Positions 7,208 through 17,435 of a DNA stretch of 64,000 nt are shown in pieces. Below the pieces are notes generated by a model. The model was not told the DNA's origin. It ran no database searches and saw only the letters and a program-made list of their open reading frames with translations. The DNA comes from Streptomyces spectabilis (GTDB lineage: Bacteria > Actinomycetota > Actinomycetes > Streptomycetales > Streptomycetaceae), in contig NZ_CP023690.1 of the NCBI RefSeq assembly GCF_008704795.1, positions 2,614,501-2,678,500 on the forward strand. Direction: 5' to 3'. Position numbers and translations under genes: made by a program. Within the stretch, counting starts at the first letter, position 1, and each line of letters starts with the position of its first letter.

Positions 7208-9301
7208 GTGAGCATCAAGCCGACCACCACAGACCTCGAGTGGACCGATCTGGACCAGCGTGCCGTCGATACCGGCCGGGTCCTGGCCATGGATTCCGTA
7301 CAGAAGGTCGGCAACGGCCATCCGGGTACGGCCATGAGCCTCGCGCCTGCCGCGTACACCCTCTTCCAGAAGGTGATGCGGCACGACCCGGCGGACGCCG
7401 ACTGGACCGGCCGGGACCGATTCGTGCTCTCCGCGGGGCACTCCTCGCTGACCTTGTACGTCCAGCTCTACCTGGCCGGTTTCGGTCTTGAGCTGGATGA
7501 CCTCAAGGCCTTCCGCACCTGGGGCTCGAAGACCCCGGGCCACCCGGAGTACGGCCACACGGTCGGCGTGGAGACCACCACGGGGCCGCTCGGCCAGGGT
7601 GTCGCGAACGCCGTGGGCATGGCGATGGCCGCGCGCTACGAGCGCGGTCTCTTCGACCCCGAGGCCGCCCCGGGCACCTCCCCGTTCGACCACTTCGTCT
7701 ACGCCATCGCCGGTGACGGCTGCCTCCAGGAGGGCATCTCCGCCGAGGCGTCGTCGATGGCCGGGCACCAGAAGCTCGGCAATCTGATCCTGCTGTGGGA
7801 CGACAACCACATCTCGATCGAGGGCGACACGGAGACCGCGGTCTCCGAGGACACCGAGAAGCGCTACGAGGCCTACGGCTGGCACGTCCAGCGCGTGGAG
7901 CCCAAGGAGAACGGCGACCTCGACCCCGCCGCGCTGTACGAGGCGATCCAGCGGGCCAAGGCCGTCACGGACAAGCCCTCGTTCATCGCCATGCGCTCGA
8001 TCATCGCCTGGCCCGCGCCGCACGCGCAGAACACCGAGGCCGCGCACGGCTCGGCGCTCGGCGACGAGGAGGTCGCGGCCACCAAGCGCGTCCTCGGCTT
8101 CGACCCGGAGCAGAGCTTCGAGGTCGCCGACGAGGTCATCGCGCACACCCGCCAGGCCCTCGACCGGGGCGCCCAGGCCAAGGCCGAGTGGGAGAAGGGC
8201 TTCGCCGCCTGGCGCACCGCCAACGCCGAGCGGGCCGCCGAGTTCGACCGCGTCGCCGCGGGTGAGCTGCCCGCCGGCTGGCAGGAGAAGCTCCCGGTCT
8301 TCGAGGCGGGCAAGGGCGTCGCGACGCGTGCCGCCTCCGGCAAGGTGCTGCAGGCGCTCGGCGCGGTGATCCCCGAGCTGTGGGGCGGCTCCGCCGACCT
8401 GGCCGGCTCGAACAACACCACGATCGACAAGACGTCGTCGTTCCTGCCCGCGGACAACCCGCTGCCGGAGGCCGACCCGTACGGCCGCACGATCCACTAC
8501 GGCATCCGCGAGCACTCCATGGCCGCGGAGATGAACGGCATCGCGCTGCACGGGAACACCCGTATCTACGGCGGTACGTTCCTGGTGTTCTCGGACTACA
8601 TGCGCAACGCCGTGCGCCTGTCCGCGCTGATGCACCTGCCGGTGACGTACGTGTGGACGCACGACTCCATCGGCCTGGGCGAGGACGGCCCCACGCACCA
8701 GCCCGTCGAGCACCTGGCCTCGCTGCGTGCCATCCCGGGCCTGAACGTGGTCCGTCCCGCGGACGCCAACGAGACCGCGATCGCCTGGCGCGAGATCCTC
8801 ACCCGCTGGACCAAGGAGTTCGGCAAGGGCGCCCCGCACGGCCTGGCGCTGACCCGTCAGGGCGTGCCGACGTACGACCGTGAGGTCACCGAGGGCGCGG
8901 CCAAGGGCGGCTACGTGCTGTTCGAGGCCGAGGGCGGCAGCCCCGAGGCCATCCTCATCGGCACCGGTTCCGAAGTGCAGCTCGCCGTCGAGGCGCGCGA
9001 GCAGCTGCAGGCCGCGGGCGTGCCCACGCGGGTCGTCTCGATGCCGTCGGTCGAGTGGTTCGAGGAGCAGGACCAGGGGTACCGCGACAGCGTGCTGCCG
9101 CCGTCCGTCAAGGCGCGCGTGGCCGTCGAGGCGGGCATCGGCCTGACCTGGCACAAGTACGTCGGTGACGCGGGCCGCATCGTTTCGCTGGAGCACTTCG
9201 GCGCTTCCGCGGACGGAAAGGTCCTCTTCCGCGAGTTCGGATTCACTGCCGACGCGGTCGCCGCGGCGGCACGGGAATCGATCGCGGCAGCCCAGCGCTG
9301 A
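7208..9301 (+). CDS. tkt: Transketolase
   Basis: Thiamine-diphosphate enzyme of the non-oxidative pentose-phosphate branch, transferring two-carbon units between sugar phosphates. At 697 residues it is full length. The N-terminal domain has the ThDP/Mg motif (GDGCLQEGISAEA); the central pyrimidine domain has YGIREHSMAAEMNGIALHG and the DSIGLGEDGPTHQP segment; a C-terminal domain follows. It opens the tkt-tal-zwf-opcA-pgl operon. The GTG start has GAGAGGAG about 13 nt upstream, slightly far, with CAGGG closer. Confidence 0.96.
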   Translation: MSIKPTTTDLEWTDLDQRAVDTGRVLAMDSVQKVGNGHPGTAMSLAPAAYTLFQKVMRHDPADADWTGRDRFVLSAGHSSLTLYVQLYLAGFGLELDDLKAFRTWGSKTPGHPEYGHTVGVETTTGPLGQGVANAVGMAMAARYERGLFDPEAAPGTSPFDHFVYAIAGDGCLQEGISAEASSMAGHQKLGNLILLWDDNHISIEGDTETAVSEDTEKRYEAYGWHVQRVEPKENGDLDPAALYEAIQRAKAVTDKPSFIAMRSIIAWPAPHAQNTEAAHGSALGDEEVAATKRVLGFDPEQSFEVADEVIAHTRQALDRGAQAKAEWEKGFAAWRTANAERAAEFDRVAAGELPAGWQEKLPVFEAGKGVATRAASGKVLQALGAVIPELWGGSADLAGSNNTTIDKTSSFLPADNPLPEADPYGRTIHYGIREHSMAAEMNGIALHGNTRIYGGTFLVFSDYMRNAVRLSALMHLPVTYVWTHDSIGLGEDGPTHQPVEHLASLRAIPGLNVVRPADANETAIAWREILTRWTKEFGKGAPHGLALTRQGVPTYDREVTEGAAKGGYVLFEAEGGSPEAILIGTGSEVQLAVEAREQLQAAGVPTRVVSMPSVEWFEEQDQGYRDSVLPPSVKARVAVEAGIGLTWHKYVGDAGRIVSLEHFGASADGKVLFREFGFTADAVAAAARESIAAAQR

Positions 9302-9334
9302 CGCCCCCATACGACCAGTAGGAGATGTAATTCC

Positions 9335-10453
9335 ATGACAGACGCACTCAAGCGCCTCTCCGACGAAGGCGTCGCGATCTGGCTGGACGACCTGTCGCGC
9401 AAGCGGATCACGTCCGGCAACCTCGCCGAACTGATCGACCAGCAGCACGTCGTGGGCGTCACGACCAACCCGTCGATCTTCCAGAAGGCCATCTCGTCCG
9501 GTGACGGCTACGAGCAGCAGCTCGCCGACCTCGCCGCGCGCAAGGTGACCGTCGAGGAAGCGATCCGCATGATCACGACGGCGGACGTCCGCGACGCCGC
9601 CGACATCCTGCGTCCGGTCTTCGACGCCACGGGCGGCCAGGACGGCCGGGTGTCCATCGAGGTCGACCCGCGGCTCGCGCACCACACGGCGGCGACGATC
9701 GCCGAGGCGAAGCAGCTGGCGTGGCTGGTGGACCGGCCGAACACGCTGATCAAGATCCCCGCGACCAAGGCGGGCCTCCCGGCGATCACCGAGGTCATCG
9801 GCCTCGGCATCAGCGTCAACGTGACGCTGATCTTCTCGCTCGAGCGCTACCGCGAGGTCATGGACGCGTATCTGGCGGGCCTGGAGAAGGCCAAGGAGCG
9901 CGGCCTGGACCTGGAGAAGATCCACTCGGTGGCGTCGTTCTTCGTGTCCCGCGTGGACACCGAGATCGACCAGCGCATCGACGCCCTCGGCACCGACGAG
10001 GCCAAGGCGCAGCGCGGCAAGGCCGCCCTCGCCAACGCCCGGCTCGCGTACGAGGCGTACGAGGAGGTCTTCTCCTCGGACCGCTGGGTCGCGCTCGACA
10101 AGGCGCACGCCAACAAGCAGCGCCCGCTGTGGGCGTCGACGGGCGTCAAGGACAAGGCGTACAAGGACACGCTGTACGTCGACGACCTGGTCGCGCCCGG
10201 CACGGTGAACACCATGCCGGAGGCCACCCTGGAGGCCACCGCCGACCACGGCCAGATCACCGGCAACACCATCGCCGGGACGTACGAGCAGGCGCGCGCG
10301 GACATCGAGGCCGTCGAGAAGCTCGGCATCTCGTACGACGAGGTCGTGCAGCTCCTGGAGGACGAGGGCGTCGACAAGTTCGAGGCGTCCTGGAACGACC
10401 TGCTCAAGTCGACCGAGGCCGAGCTGAAGCGCCTCACCCCCTCGGAGGGCTGA
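9335..10453 (+). CDS. tal: Transaldolase
   Basis: Schiff-base aldolase moving a dihydroxyacetone unit between sedoheptulose-7-phosphate and glyceraldehyde-3-phosphate. At 372 residues it is the longer actinobacterial type. The catalytic Lys lies in [10 protein letters not shown] and the N-terminal [13 protein letters not shown] motif is clear. It sits 33 nt after tkt and 4 nt before zwf, so it is co-transcribed. AGGAGA precedes the ATG at a good distance. Confidence 0.96.
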   Translation: MTDALKRLSDEGVAIWLDDLSRKRITSGNLAELIDQQHVVGVTTNPSIFQKAISSGDGYEQQLADLAARKVTVEEAIRMITTADVRDAADILRPVFDATGGQDGRVSIEVDPRLAHHTAATIAEAKQLAWLVDRPNTLIKIPATKAGLPAITEVIGLGISVNVTLIFSLERYREVMDAYLAGLEKAKERGLDLEKIHSVASFFVSRVDTEIDQRIDALGTDEAKAQRGKAALANARLAYEAYEEVFSSDRWVALDKAHANKQRPLWASTGVKDKAYKDTLYVDDLVAPGTVNTMPEATLEATADHGQITGNTIAGTYEQARADIEAVEKLGISYDEVVQLLEDEGVDKFEASWNDLLKSTEAELKRLTPSEG

Positions 10454-10457
10454 CACC

Positions 10458-11990
10458 TTGACCGCAGTTCATGGAGCCAATCCGCTTCGTGACGCCGCGG
10501 ACCGACGGCTCCCGCGCATCGCGGGGCCGTCGGGCCTGGTCATCTTTGGCGTAACGGGCGATTTGTCCCGAAAAAAACTGATGCCCGCGGTGTACGACCT
10601 CGCCAACCGCGGCCTCCTGCCGCCGGGCTTCTCCCTGATCGGCTTCGCCCGCCGCGAGTGGCAGGACGAGGACTTCGCGCAGGAGGTGCACGACGCCGTC
10701 AAGGAGCACGCGCGCACCCCCTTCCGCGAGGAGGTCTGGCAGCAGCTCATCCAGGGCATGCGCTTCGTCCAGGGCAACTTCGACGACGACGACGCCTTCG
10801 AGCAGCTCAAGGCCACGATCCAGGACCTGGACAAGAAGCAGGGCACGGGCGGCAACTTCGCCTTCTACCTGTCGGTGCCGCCGAAGTTCTTCCCCCAGGT
10901 CGTCCAGCAGCTCAAGAAGCACGGCCTCGCGGACGCGCCCGAGGGCTCGTGGCGGCGCGCCGTCATCGAGAAGCCCTTCGGCCACGACCTGAAGTCGGCC
11001 CAGGAGCTGAACGCGATCGTCCACGAGGTGTTCGCCCCGGACCAGGTGTTCCGGATCGACCACTACCTGGGCAAGGAGACCGTCCAGAACATCCTGGCGC
11101 TCCGCTTCGCCAACCAGATGTTCGAGCCGATCTGGAACCGGTCGTACGTCGACCACGTGCAGATCACCATGGCCGAGGACATCGGCATCGGTGGCCGCGC
11201 GGGCTACTACGACGGCATCGGCGCCGCTCGTGACGTCATCCAGAACCACCTGCTCCAGCTCATGGCCCTGACCGCCATGGAGGAGCCCGCCTCCTTCGAC
11301 GCGGACGCGCTGGTCGCCGAGAAGGCCAAGGTGCTCGGCGCCGTGCGCCTTCCGAAGGACCTGGGCCGCGACACCGTGCGCGGACAGTACTCGGCCGGGT
11401 GGCAGGGCGGCGAGAAGGCCGTCGGCTACCTCCAGGAAGACGGCATCGACGCCAAGTCGAAGACCGACACCTACGCCGCCGTCAAACTGTCGGTGGACAA
11501 CCGCCGCTGGGCGGGCGTGCCGTTCTACCTGCGCACCGGCAAGCGCCTCGGCCGCCGCGTCACCGAGATCGCGGTCGTCTTCCAGCGCGCCCCGCACTCC
11601 CCCTTCGACCACACGGCGACGGAGGAGCTCGGGCAGAACGCCATCGTCATCCGCGTCCAGCCCGACGAGGGCATCACGGTCCGCTTCGGCTCCAAGGTGC
11701 CCGGCACGTCCATGGAGATCAGGGACGTGTCGATGGACTTCGCCTACGGCGAGTCCTTCACCGAGTCCAGCCCCGAGGCGTACGAGCGCCTGATCCTGGA
11801 CGTCCTGCTCGGCGACGCCAACCTCTTCCCGCGCACGGAGGAGGTCGAGCTGTCCTGGAAGATCCTCGACCCGATCGAGGAGTACTGGGACGCCAACGGC
11901 AAGCCCGCGCAGTACCCGTCCGGCACCTGGGGCCCGGTCGAGGCGGACGAGATGCTCGCACGAGACGGACGGAGCTGGCGCCGGCCATGA
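10458..11990 (+). CDS. zwf: Glucose-6-phosphate 1-dehydrogenase
   Basis: First enzyme of the oxidative pentose-phosphate pathway, oxidising glucose-6-phosphate to 6-phosphogluconolactone with NADP reduction. The dinucleotide loop GVTGDLSRKKL lies near residue 35 and the active-site signature RIDHYLGKE near 195. At 510 residues it is full length. The start is an uncommon TTG, supported by GGAGGG 8 nt upstream and by lack of a better choice. Its stop overlaps the opcA ATG. It is followed by its assembly partner opcA and the lactonase gene. Confidence 0.96.
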   Translation: MTAVHGANPLRDAADRRLPRIAGPSGLVIFGVTGDLSRKKLMPAVYDLANRGLLPPGFSLIGFARREWQDEDFAQEVHDAVKEHARTPFREEVWQQLIQGMRFVQGNFDDDDAFEQLKATIQDLDKKQGTGGNFAFYLSVPPKFFPQVVQQLKKHGLADAPEGSWRRAVIEKPFGHDLKSAQELNAIVHEVFAPDQVFRIDHYLGKETVQNILALRFANQMFEPIWNRSYVDHVQITMAEDIGIGGRAGYYDGIGAARDVIQNHLLQLMALTAMEEPASFDADALVAEKAKVLGAVRLPKDLGRDTVRGQYSAGWQGGEKAVGYLQEDGIDAKSKTDTYAAVKLSVDNRRWAGVPFYLRTGKRLGRRVTEIAVVFQRAPHSPFDHTATEELGQNAIVIRVQPDEGITVRFGSKVPGTSMEIRDVSMDFAYGESFTESSPEAYERLILDVLLGDANLFPRTEEVELSWKILDPIEEYWDANGKPAQYPSGTWGPVEADEMLARDGRSWRRP

Positions 11991-13060
11991 AGATCGACCT
12001 TACGGACACCACGGCCAGCAAGATCAACAAGGCGCTCGTGCAGGGCCGCCGGGCGATCGGCACCCCGGCCGTGGGCATGGTCCTCACCCTCGTCATCGTC
12101 ACCGACGAGGAGAACGCGTACGACGCCCTGAAGGCGGCCAGCGAGGCCTCGCGCGAGCACCCCTCGCGCACGCTGGTCGTCATCAAGCGCGTCTCGCGCT
12201 CGCCCCGGGACCGCACGTCATCGCGCCTGGACGCCGAGGTCCGCGTCGGCGCCGACGCGGGCACCGGCGAGACGGTGGTCCTGCGGCTGTACGGCGAGGT
12301 CGTCGACCACGCCCAGTCCGTGGTGCTCCCGCTGCTCCTGCCGGACGCCCCGACCGTCGTGTGGTGGCCGGTGAACGCTCCGCTCGACCCCGCCCAGGAC
12401 CCCCTGGGCGCGCTGGCCCAGCGCCGGGTCACCGACACCTACGCCGCCGAGCGGCCCGTACAGGAGCTGACCGCTCGCGCCGAGGCGTACCACCCCGGTG
12501 ACACCGATCTGTCCTGGACCCGGATCACGCCGTGGCGCTCCATGCTCGCGGCCGCCCTGGACCAGGTGACCTGCGAGGTCACCGCCGCCGAGGTGGAGGG
12601 CGAGGAGTTCAACCCGAGCGTCGAGCTGCTCGCGATGTGGCTCGCCGACCGGCTCTCCGTGCCGGTCAAGCGCAGCCTCTCCACGGGCCCCGGTCTGACC
12701 GGCGTGCGCATGGACACCAACTGCGGCCCGATCGTGCTCGACCGTGCGGACGGCGCGCTCGCCACGCTCTCCATCCAGGGGCAGCCGGACCGCGCGGTGG
12801 CGCTCAAGCGCCGCGAGACCTCCGAGCTGATCGCGGAGGAGCTGCGGCGCCTCGACCCGGACGACACGTACGCGTCGGCGCTGAAGTTCGGCGTGGACCG
12901 GCTCGGCGAGACCGCGCGGTCGACCGTCTCCGCGAAGGCCCCGGCGGAGCCGTCCGGTGCCGCCGCCCCTGCCGGGCAGGCCCCGGCGGGCGAAGCCCCC
13001 GCGCCGAAGAAGACGGCCTCCGCGAAGAAGGCCCCGTCGAAGAAGGCGGCCGCCAAGTGA
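11987..13060 (+). CDS. opcA: Glucose-6-phosphate dehydrogenase assembly protein OpcA
   Basis: Accessory factor that in actinobacteria and cyanobacteria activates or assembles the Zwf enzyme. The 357-residue protein starts at an ATG overlapping the zwf stop (ATGA), and its own stop overlaps the pgl GTG. The conserved body covers about residues 1-310. The last ~40 residues are low complexity, rich in Ala, Pro and Lys, with KKTASAKKAPSKKAAAK at the end, like the basic tails of DNA-binding proteins. That tail is likely disordered. Confidence 0.93.
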   Translation: MKIDLTDTTASKINKALVQGRRAIGTPAVGMVLTLVIVTDEENAYDALKAASEASREHPSRTLVVIKRVSRSPRDRTSSRLDAEVRVGADAGTGETVVLRLYGEVVDHAQSVVLPLLLPDAPTVVWWPVNAPLDPAQDPLGALAQRRVTDTYAAERPVQELTARAEAYHPGDTDLSWTRITPWRSMLAAALDQVTCEVTAAEVEGEEFNPSVELLAMWLADRLSVPVKRSLSTGPGLTGVRMDTNCGPIVLDRADGALATLSIQGQPDRAVALKRRETSELIAEELRRLDPDDTYASALKFGVDRLGETARSTVSAKAPAEPSGAAAPAGQAPAGEAPAPKKTASAKKAPSKKAAAK

Positions 13061-13878
13061 CCACCGCACCGCAGCTCGTCGTCCACCGCGACAAGGAGCT
13101 GATGGCCCAGGCCGCCGCGGCGCGCCTGATCACGAAGATCGTCGACGCGCAGGCCGCCCGCGGCTTCGCCTCGGTGGTCCTCACCGGCGGGCGCAACGGC
13201 AACGGCCTGCTCGCGGCGCTGAGTTCGGCCCCCGCGCGCGACGCGGTGGACTGGTCCCGGCTCGACCTGTGGTGGGGCGACGAGCGGTTCCTGCCGGAGG
13301 GCGACCCCGAGCGCAACTACACGCAGGCCCGCGAGGCCCTGCTCGACTCGGTGCCGCTCGACCCGGCGCGGGTGCACCCGATGCCCGCGTCGGACGGCCC
13401 GTACGGCGTGGGTGCCGACACGGACGGCGCGGACGCCGCCGCCGAGGCGTACGCGGCCGAGCTGGCCGCCGCGGCCGGGCCCGAGCACTATCAGTCGGCG
13501 GCCGCCGCGGGCGGTCGCGTGCCGACGTTCGACGTGCTCATGCTCGGCGTCGGCCCGGACACGCACGTGGCGTCACTCTTCCCCGAGCTGCCCGCGGTCC
13601 GCGAGACGGAGCGCACGGTGGTCGGCGTGCACGGCGCGCCGAAGCCGCCGCCCACCCGCATCTCGCTGACCCTTCCCGCGATCCGGTCCGCCCGCGAGGT
13701 GTGGCTGCTCGCGGCGGGCGAGGACAAGGCGAAGGCGGCGGCGATCGCGCTCTCCGGGGCCGGCGAGGTCCAGGCCCCCGCGGCGGGCGCCTACGGCCGC
13801 TCCCGCACGCTGTGGCTCCTGGACGCGGCAGCGGCGTCCCAGCTGCCGCGGGACCTGTATCCCCCGGCGTCTCCCTGA
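13057..13878 (+). CDS. pgl: 6-phosphogluconolactonase
   Basis: Hydrolyses 6-phosphogluconolactone, the product of Zwf. The 273-residue NagB-like fold shows GGRNGNGLLAAL near the N-terminus, WWGDERFLPEGDPERNY at about 70-86 and LMLGVGPDTHVASLFP in the middle. The GTG start overlaps the opcA stop (GTGA), indicating coupling. It is the last gene of the operon and is followed after 11 nt by a strong terminator. Confidence 0.95.
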   Translation: MTTAPQLVVHRDKELMAQAAAARLITKIVDAQAARGFASVVLTGGRNGNGLLAALSSAPARDAVDWSRLDLWWGDERFLPEGDPERNYTQAREALLDSVPLDPARVHPMPASDGPYGVGADTDGADAAAEAYAAELAAAAGPEHYQSAAAAGGRVPTFDVLMLGVGPDTHVASLFPELPAVRETERTVVGVHGAPKPPPTRISLTLPAIRSAREVWLLAAGEDKAKAAAIALSGAGEVQAPAAGAYGRSRTLWLLDAAAASQLPRDLYPPASP

Positions 13879-13889
13879 CCGCACCGCAC

Positions 13890-13935
13890 ACGCCGACGGG
13901 CCCCGATCCTCCACCGGATCGGGGCCCGTCGGCGT
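13890..13935. terminator. Strong terminator after the pentose-phosphate operon
   Basis: Perfect inverted repeat with 20-bp arms (13890-13909 and 13916-13935) and a 6-nt loop. It sits between the pgl stop and a convergent minus-strand gene, so it can serve both strands. Confidence 0.9.
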
Positions 13936-13945
13936 ACTACCACTC

Positions 13946-14347
13946 TCAGAAGCCGTCACAGACGGCCGTGGCGAAGACACCACTGGCCGTGGCGGTACGG
14001 GTGGTCCCGTCGGCCGTGACCCGGCAGTGGACTGTGCCGCCTGAAGCCGCGGTGGTGATGGCGAGCCTCCCGCCCTTGACGAAGCCCTTCGTCTTCAACT
14101 GCTTGCGCCACGGCGGGTCGACGTCGGTCACCTGGTTCTGCGACGCATGGCCGTCGCCGTACGTCGAGTACGTGATCGTGACGTCCTTCGCGTCACCGGT
14201 CACCTCGTACGTGACTGTGATCTCGCGCTCCGACTCCTCGGCTGGGGTGGCGGTACGGGTGCGGACCAGCCCTGCTGTCGCGTCATGTCCGCCATGCTTC
14301 AGCGGGGCCCGGGTCCCCGCAGTCCGGAGAGGGCTCCGATCGGCCAT
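13946..14347 (-). pseudogene. Truncated MmpS-like domain protein
   Basis: The C-terminal ~95 residues (TVTYEVTGDAKDVTITYSTY onward) resemble the beta-sandwich of MmpS/DUF-type secreted actinobacterial proteins. Such proteins normally start with a signal peptide or lipobox; here the ~38 residues before the domain are polar and Arg-rich with none. The ATG at 14347 has no ribosome-binding site and lies only 13 nt after the pgi terminator. It therefore looks like the 3' part of a gene that lost its front end, possibly during rearrangement next to pgi. An unusual but working cytosolic protein cannot be excluded. Confidence 0.5.
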
Positions 14348-14360
14348 GCGGGTGAACGCG

Positions 14361-14389
14361 GACGTTGCCGGGCCTGGCCCGGCAACGTC
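14361..14389 (-). terminator. Terminator after pgi
   Basis: Perfect 13-bp arms (14361-14373 and 14377-14389) with a CTG loop, located 21 nt beyond the pgi stop codon. Confidence 0.85.
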
Positions 14390-14409
14390 CAGGAGGCGCC
14401 CCGCCGGGC

Positions 14410-16062
14410 TCAACGCCCGCGCAGCTCCCGGTACTTCGCGACCAGGGCCTTCGTGGACGGGTCCAGGCCGGGTACGTCGGCGCCCTCGGTCAGGGCGGGT
14501 TCGACGCGCTTGGCGAGGACCTTGCCGAGTTCGACGCCCCACTGGTCGAAGGAGTCGATGTTCCAGATCGCGCCCTGGACGAACACCTTGTGCTCGTAGA
14601 GCGCGATGAGCTGGCCCAGGACCGAGGGCGTCAGCGCGCGGGCCAGGACCGTCGTCGTCGGGTGGTTGCCCCGGAACGTCTTGTGCGGCACCAGCTCCTC
14701 CGGCACCCCCTCCGCGCGCACCTCCTCCGGCGTCTTGCCGAAGGCCAGGGCCTGCGTCTGGGCGAAGAAGTTGGCCATCAGCAGGTCGTGCTGGGCGACC
14801 AGGCCCGGCCGCAGATCGGTGACCGGCTCGGCGAAGCCGATGAAGTCGGCCGGGATGAGCTTGGTGCCCTGGTGGATGAGCTGGTAGTACGCGTGCTGGC
14901 CGTTGGTCCCCGGCGTGCCCCACACCACCGGACCGGTCTGCCACTCCACCGCACGGCCGTCCCGGTCCACCGACTTGCCGTTGGACTCCATGTCCAGCTG
15001 CTGGAGATACGCCGTGAACTTCGACAGGTAATGCGAGTACGGCAGCACCGCGTGCGCCTGCGCGTCATGGAAATTGCCGTACCAGACCCCCAGCAGACCG
15101 AGCAGCAACGGCACATTCGCCTCCGCCGGCGCCGTACGGAAGTGCTCATCGACCAGCCGGAACCCGCCGAGCATCTCCCCGAAGGCATCCGAACCGATCG
15201 CGATCATCAACGACAGACCAATGGCCGAGTCGAACGAGTACCGACCACCGACCCAGTCCCAGAACTCGAACATGTTCGCCGTGTCGATACCGAAGTCCGC
15301 GACCTTCTCGGCATTCGTCGACAGGGCCACGAAGTGCTTGGCGACCGCGCTCTGGTCGGCACGCAGCTCGGTCAGGAGCCAGTCCCGCGCGGACGTGGCG
15401 TTGGTGATCGTCTCGATGGTCGTGAACGTCTTGGAGGCGATGATGAACAGCGTCTCCGCCGCGTCCAGGTCCCGCACCGCCTCGTGCAGATCGGCACCGT
15501 CCACGTTCGACACGAAGCGGACCGTCAGATCGCGGTCGGTGTAGGCACGCAGCGCCTCATGGGCCATGGCGGGGCCGAGGTCGGAGCCGCCGATGCCGAC
15601 GTTGACCACGTTCTTGATGCGCCGGCCGGTGTGCCCCGTCCACTCACCCGTACGGACCCGCTCCGCGAACGCCGCCATCTTGTCGAGCACCGCGTGGACC
15701 TTCGGCACGACGTTCTCACCATCGACCTCGATCACCGCGTCGGCGGGCGCACGCAGCGCGGTGTGCAGCACCGCACGCCCCTCCGTCGTATTGATCTTCT
15801 CGCCCCGGAACATCGCGTCCCGCAGCCCGAACACGTCCGTCGCCGCGGCGAGGTCCCGCAGGAGCGCGAGGGTCTCGTCGGTCACCAGGTGCTTGGAGTA
15901 GTCGACGTGCAGATCGCCGACCTGGAGGGTGTACGCGGTGCCGCGCGCGGGGTCGGCGTCGAACAGCTCCCTCAGCCGCACCTCCCCCAGCTGCTCCCGG
16001 TGCTTGACCAGGGCCGTCCACTCGGCCGTCTGGTTGAGCCTGGTGCGGCCAACTGCGTTCAT
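14410..16062 (-). CDS. pgi: Glucose-6-phosphate isomerase
   Basis: Interconverts glucose-6-phosphate and fructose-6-phosphate, joining glycolysis to the pentose-phosphate genes upstream. Both family signatures are present: [20 protein letters not shown] near the middle, and [18 protein letters not shown] near the C-terminus. I start it at the ATG at 16062 because GAGAGGG lies about 13 nt upstream and the homologous N-terminus begins at [10 protein letters not shown]. This gives 550 residues. It is followed by a strong hairpin. Confidence 0.95.
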   Translation of the reverse strand: MNAVGRTRLNQTAEWTALVKHREQLGEVRLRELFDADPARGTAYTLQVGDLHVDYSKHLVTDETLALLRDLAAATDVFGLRDAMFRGEKINTTEGRAVLHTALRAPADAVIEVDGENVVPKVHAVLDKMAAFAERVRTGEWTGHTGRRIKNVVNVGIGGSDLGPAMAHEALRAYTDRDLTVRFVSNVDGADLHEAVRDLDAAETLFIIASKTFTTIETITNATSARDWLLTELRADQSAVAKHFVALSTNAEKVADFGIDTANMFEFWDWVGGRYSFDSAIGLSLMIAIGSDAFGEMLGGFRLVDEHFRTAPAEANVPLLLGLLGVWYGNFHDAQAHAVLPYSHYLSKFTAYLQQLDMESNGKSVDRDGRAVEWQTGPVVWGTPGTNGQHAYYQLIHQGTKLIPADFIGFAEPVTDLRPGLVAQHDLLMANFFAQTQALAFGKTPEEVRAEGVPEELVPHKTFRGNHPTTTVLARALTPSVLGQLIALYEHKVFVQGAIWNIDSFDQWGVELGKVLAKRVEPALTEGADVPGLDPSTKALVAKYRELRGR

Positions 16063-16133
16063 CTGTACTTCAGCCCTCTCTCGTACAACCTGAGTACCGT
16101 GCGTACGCCCCACTGCCCTCCCAACCTAGTTGA

Positions 16134-17396
16134 TCAGCGTGCGGTTTGAGCCGTCTGCCCGCTGTCGGCCGACTTGAGAACAGGGGTGAGCACGGCGACC
16201 GAGAGCGCGAACAGGGCGGCCGCGAGCAGCATCGGCGCACTGGGCCCCCGGAGCGCGGCCACGGCCCCGCCGAGCATCGCCCCGAGCGGCGCCCCCGCGA
16301 GGGCCAGGGTCCGGAACGCCGCGCTGATGCGCCCGAGCACGGCGACGGGCACCCGCTCCTGCATCAAGGTGTGGGTGCTCACGTTCCACACCATCCCCAT
16401 GGCGCCGAACAGGGCCATGCTCGCGGTCAGGGCCGTGATGTCGCGGACCGTGCCCATGGCCACGAGCGCGGCGATCTGGGCCGTCCCGGCGGCGAGCACG
16501 CCGCGGACCCGCCCGAGCCGCCGCGCGAGGCGCCCGGCGAGCGCCCCGCCCACGAGGCTCCCGGCCGCGTACGCGGTCATGGCCGCCGCGTACCCGCCGC
16601 TGCCGGCGTGCAGCCAGTCGGTGACGAGGACGACGAGGGTGGCGAGGAGCGCGCCTATGCCGACGTTGCCCACGGCGGTGGCCGCGCACAGCCCCCGCAG
16701 CACCCGGTCCCCCGCCAGGGCCCGCAGGCCGTGCGCGATGTCGGACCGCAGGGTGGCCCCGGCGGGTCTGGGCGGATGCGCGGGCGCGGGCGTGCGCAGG
16801 GAGGCCACGAGCGCGGCCGCCACCAGATACGTCACCGCGTCCACCGCGTACGGCAGGCCGGGGCCCGCGGCGATCAGGAAGGGCACCACGGGCGCGGCGA
16901 GGAGGCCGCCGACGAGCTGCTGCCCGGTCAGCAGCCGGGCGTTCGCACTGCCCAGGGCGGAGCGGTCCACGAGGGCGGGCAGCAGGGCCGTGGCGGCGTT
17001 GTCGAACAGCGTCTGGAACGTCGTGAGCACCAGGGCGAGCGCGATGAGCAGGCCGATGGAGGCGTGGCCGAGCGCCACGGCGAGGGCGAAGACCCCGACG
17101 AGCACACCGCGCGCCACGTCCACCCGCCACATGGCGCGCCGCTGGTCCACGCGGTCGGCGACGGCGCCGCCGAGCAGCCCGAAGACGAGCCACGGCAGAT
17201 AGCCGCAGGCGGTCACGGAGGCTATGAGCAGCGGATCGTCGGTGAGCGACGCGGCGAGCAGCGGCAGGGCCGCCTTGCGCAGCGAGTCGCCGAAGCTGGA
17301 GAGCACGGCGGCGCTCCACAGCCTCCCGAATCCCCCGCGCCAGGCGAGGCTCCGCGCGCCGTCGACGTCGGCCTGCGCGGTCTCCGCAGCCTTCAC
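16134..17396 (-). CDS. MFS transporter, probable drug exporter with DNA-damage promoter
   Basis: A 420-residue major facilitator protein with about twelve hydrophobic segments. Family loop motifs include GGAVADRVDQRR between segments 2 and 3 and GRLARRLGRVRG in the second half. It resembles MFS_3/enterobactin-exporter-like permeases. The GTG start has GGGGAG immediately upstream. Its promoter matches the RecA-independent DNA-damage consensus found also at uvrA, uvrB and ogt, so induction by DNA-damaging agents is likely. The substrate is unknown. Confidence 0.85.
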   Translation of the reverse strand: MKAAETAQADVDGARSLAWRGGFGRLWSAAVLSSFGDSLRKAALPLLAASLTDDPLLIASVTACGYLPWLVFGLLGGAVADRVDQRRAMWRVDVARGVLVGVFALAVALGHASIGLLIALALVLTTFQTLFDNAATALLPALVDRSALGSANARLLTGQQLVGGLLAAPVVPFLIAAGPGLPYAVDAVTYLVAAALVASLRTPAPAHPPRPAGATLRSDIAHGLRALAGDRVLRGLCAATAVGNVGIGALLATLVVLVTDWLHAGSGGYAAAMTAYAAGSLVGGALAGRLARRLGRVRGVLAAGTAQIAALVAMGTVRDITALTASMALFGAMGMVWNVSTHTLMQERVPVAVLGRISAAFRTLALAGAPLGAMLGGAVAALRGPSAPMLLAAALFALSVAVLTPVLKSADSGQTAQTAR

Positions 17397-17435
17397 AACT
17401 CCCCCCGTCCACCGCGTGGTTCACGATCACGCACC

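Noticed and set aside
6866..10456. A 1196-codon open frame on the minus strand opposite tkt and tal
   Set aside because: It is the antisense shadow of two certain genes in high-GC DNA. Its translation is Arg/Gly/Val-rich low complexity with no domain.
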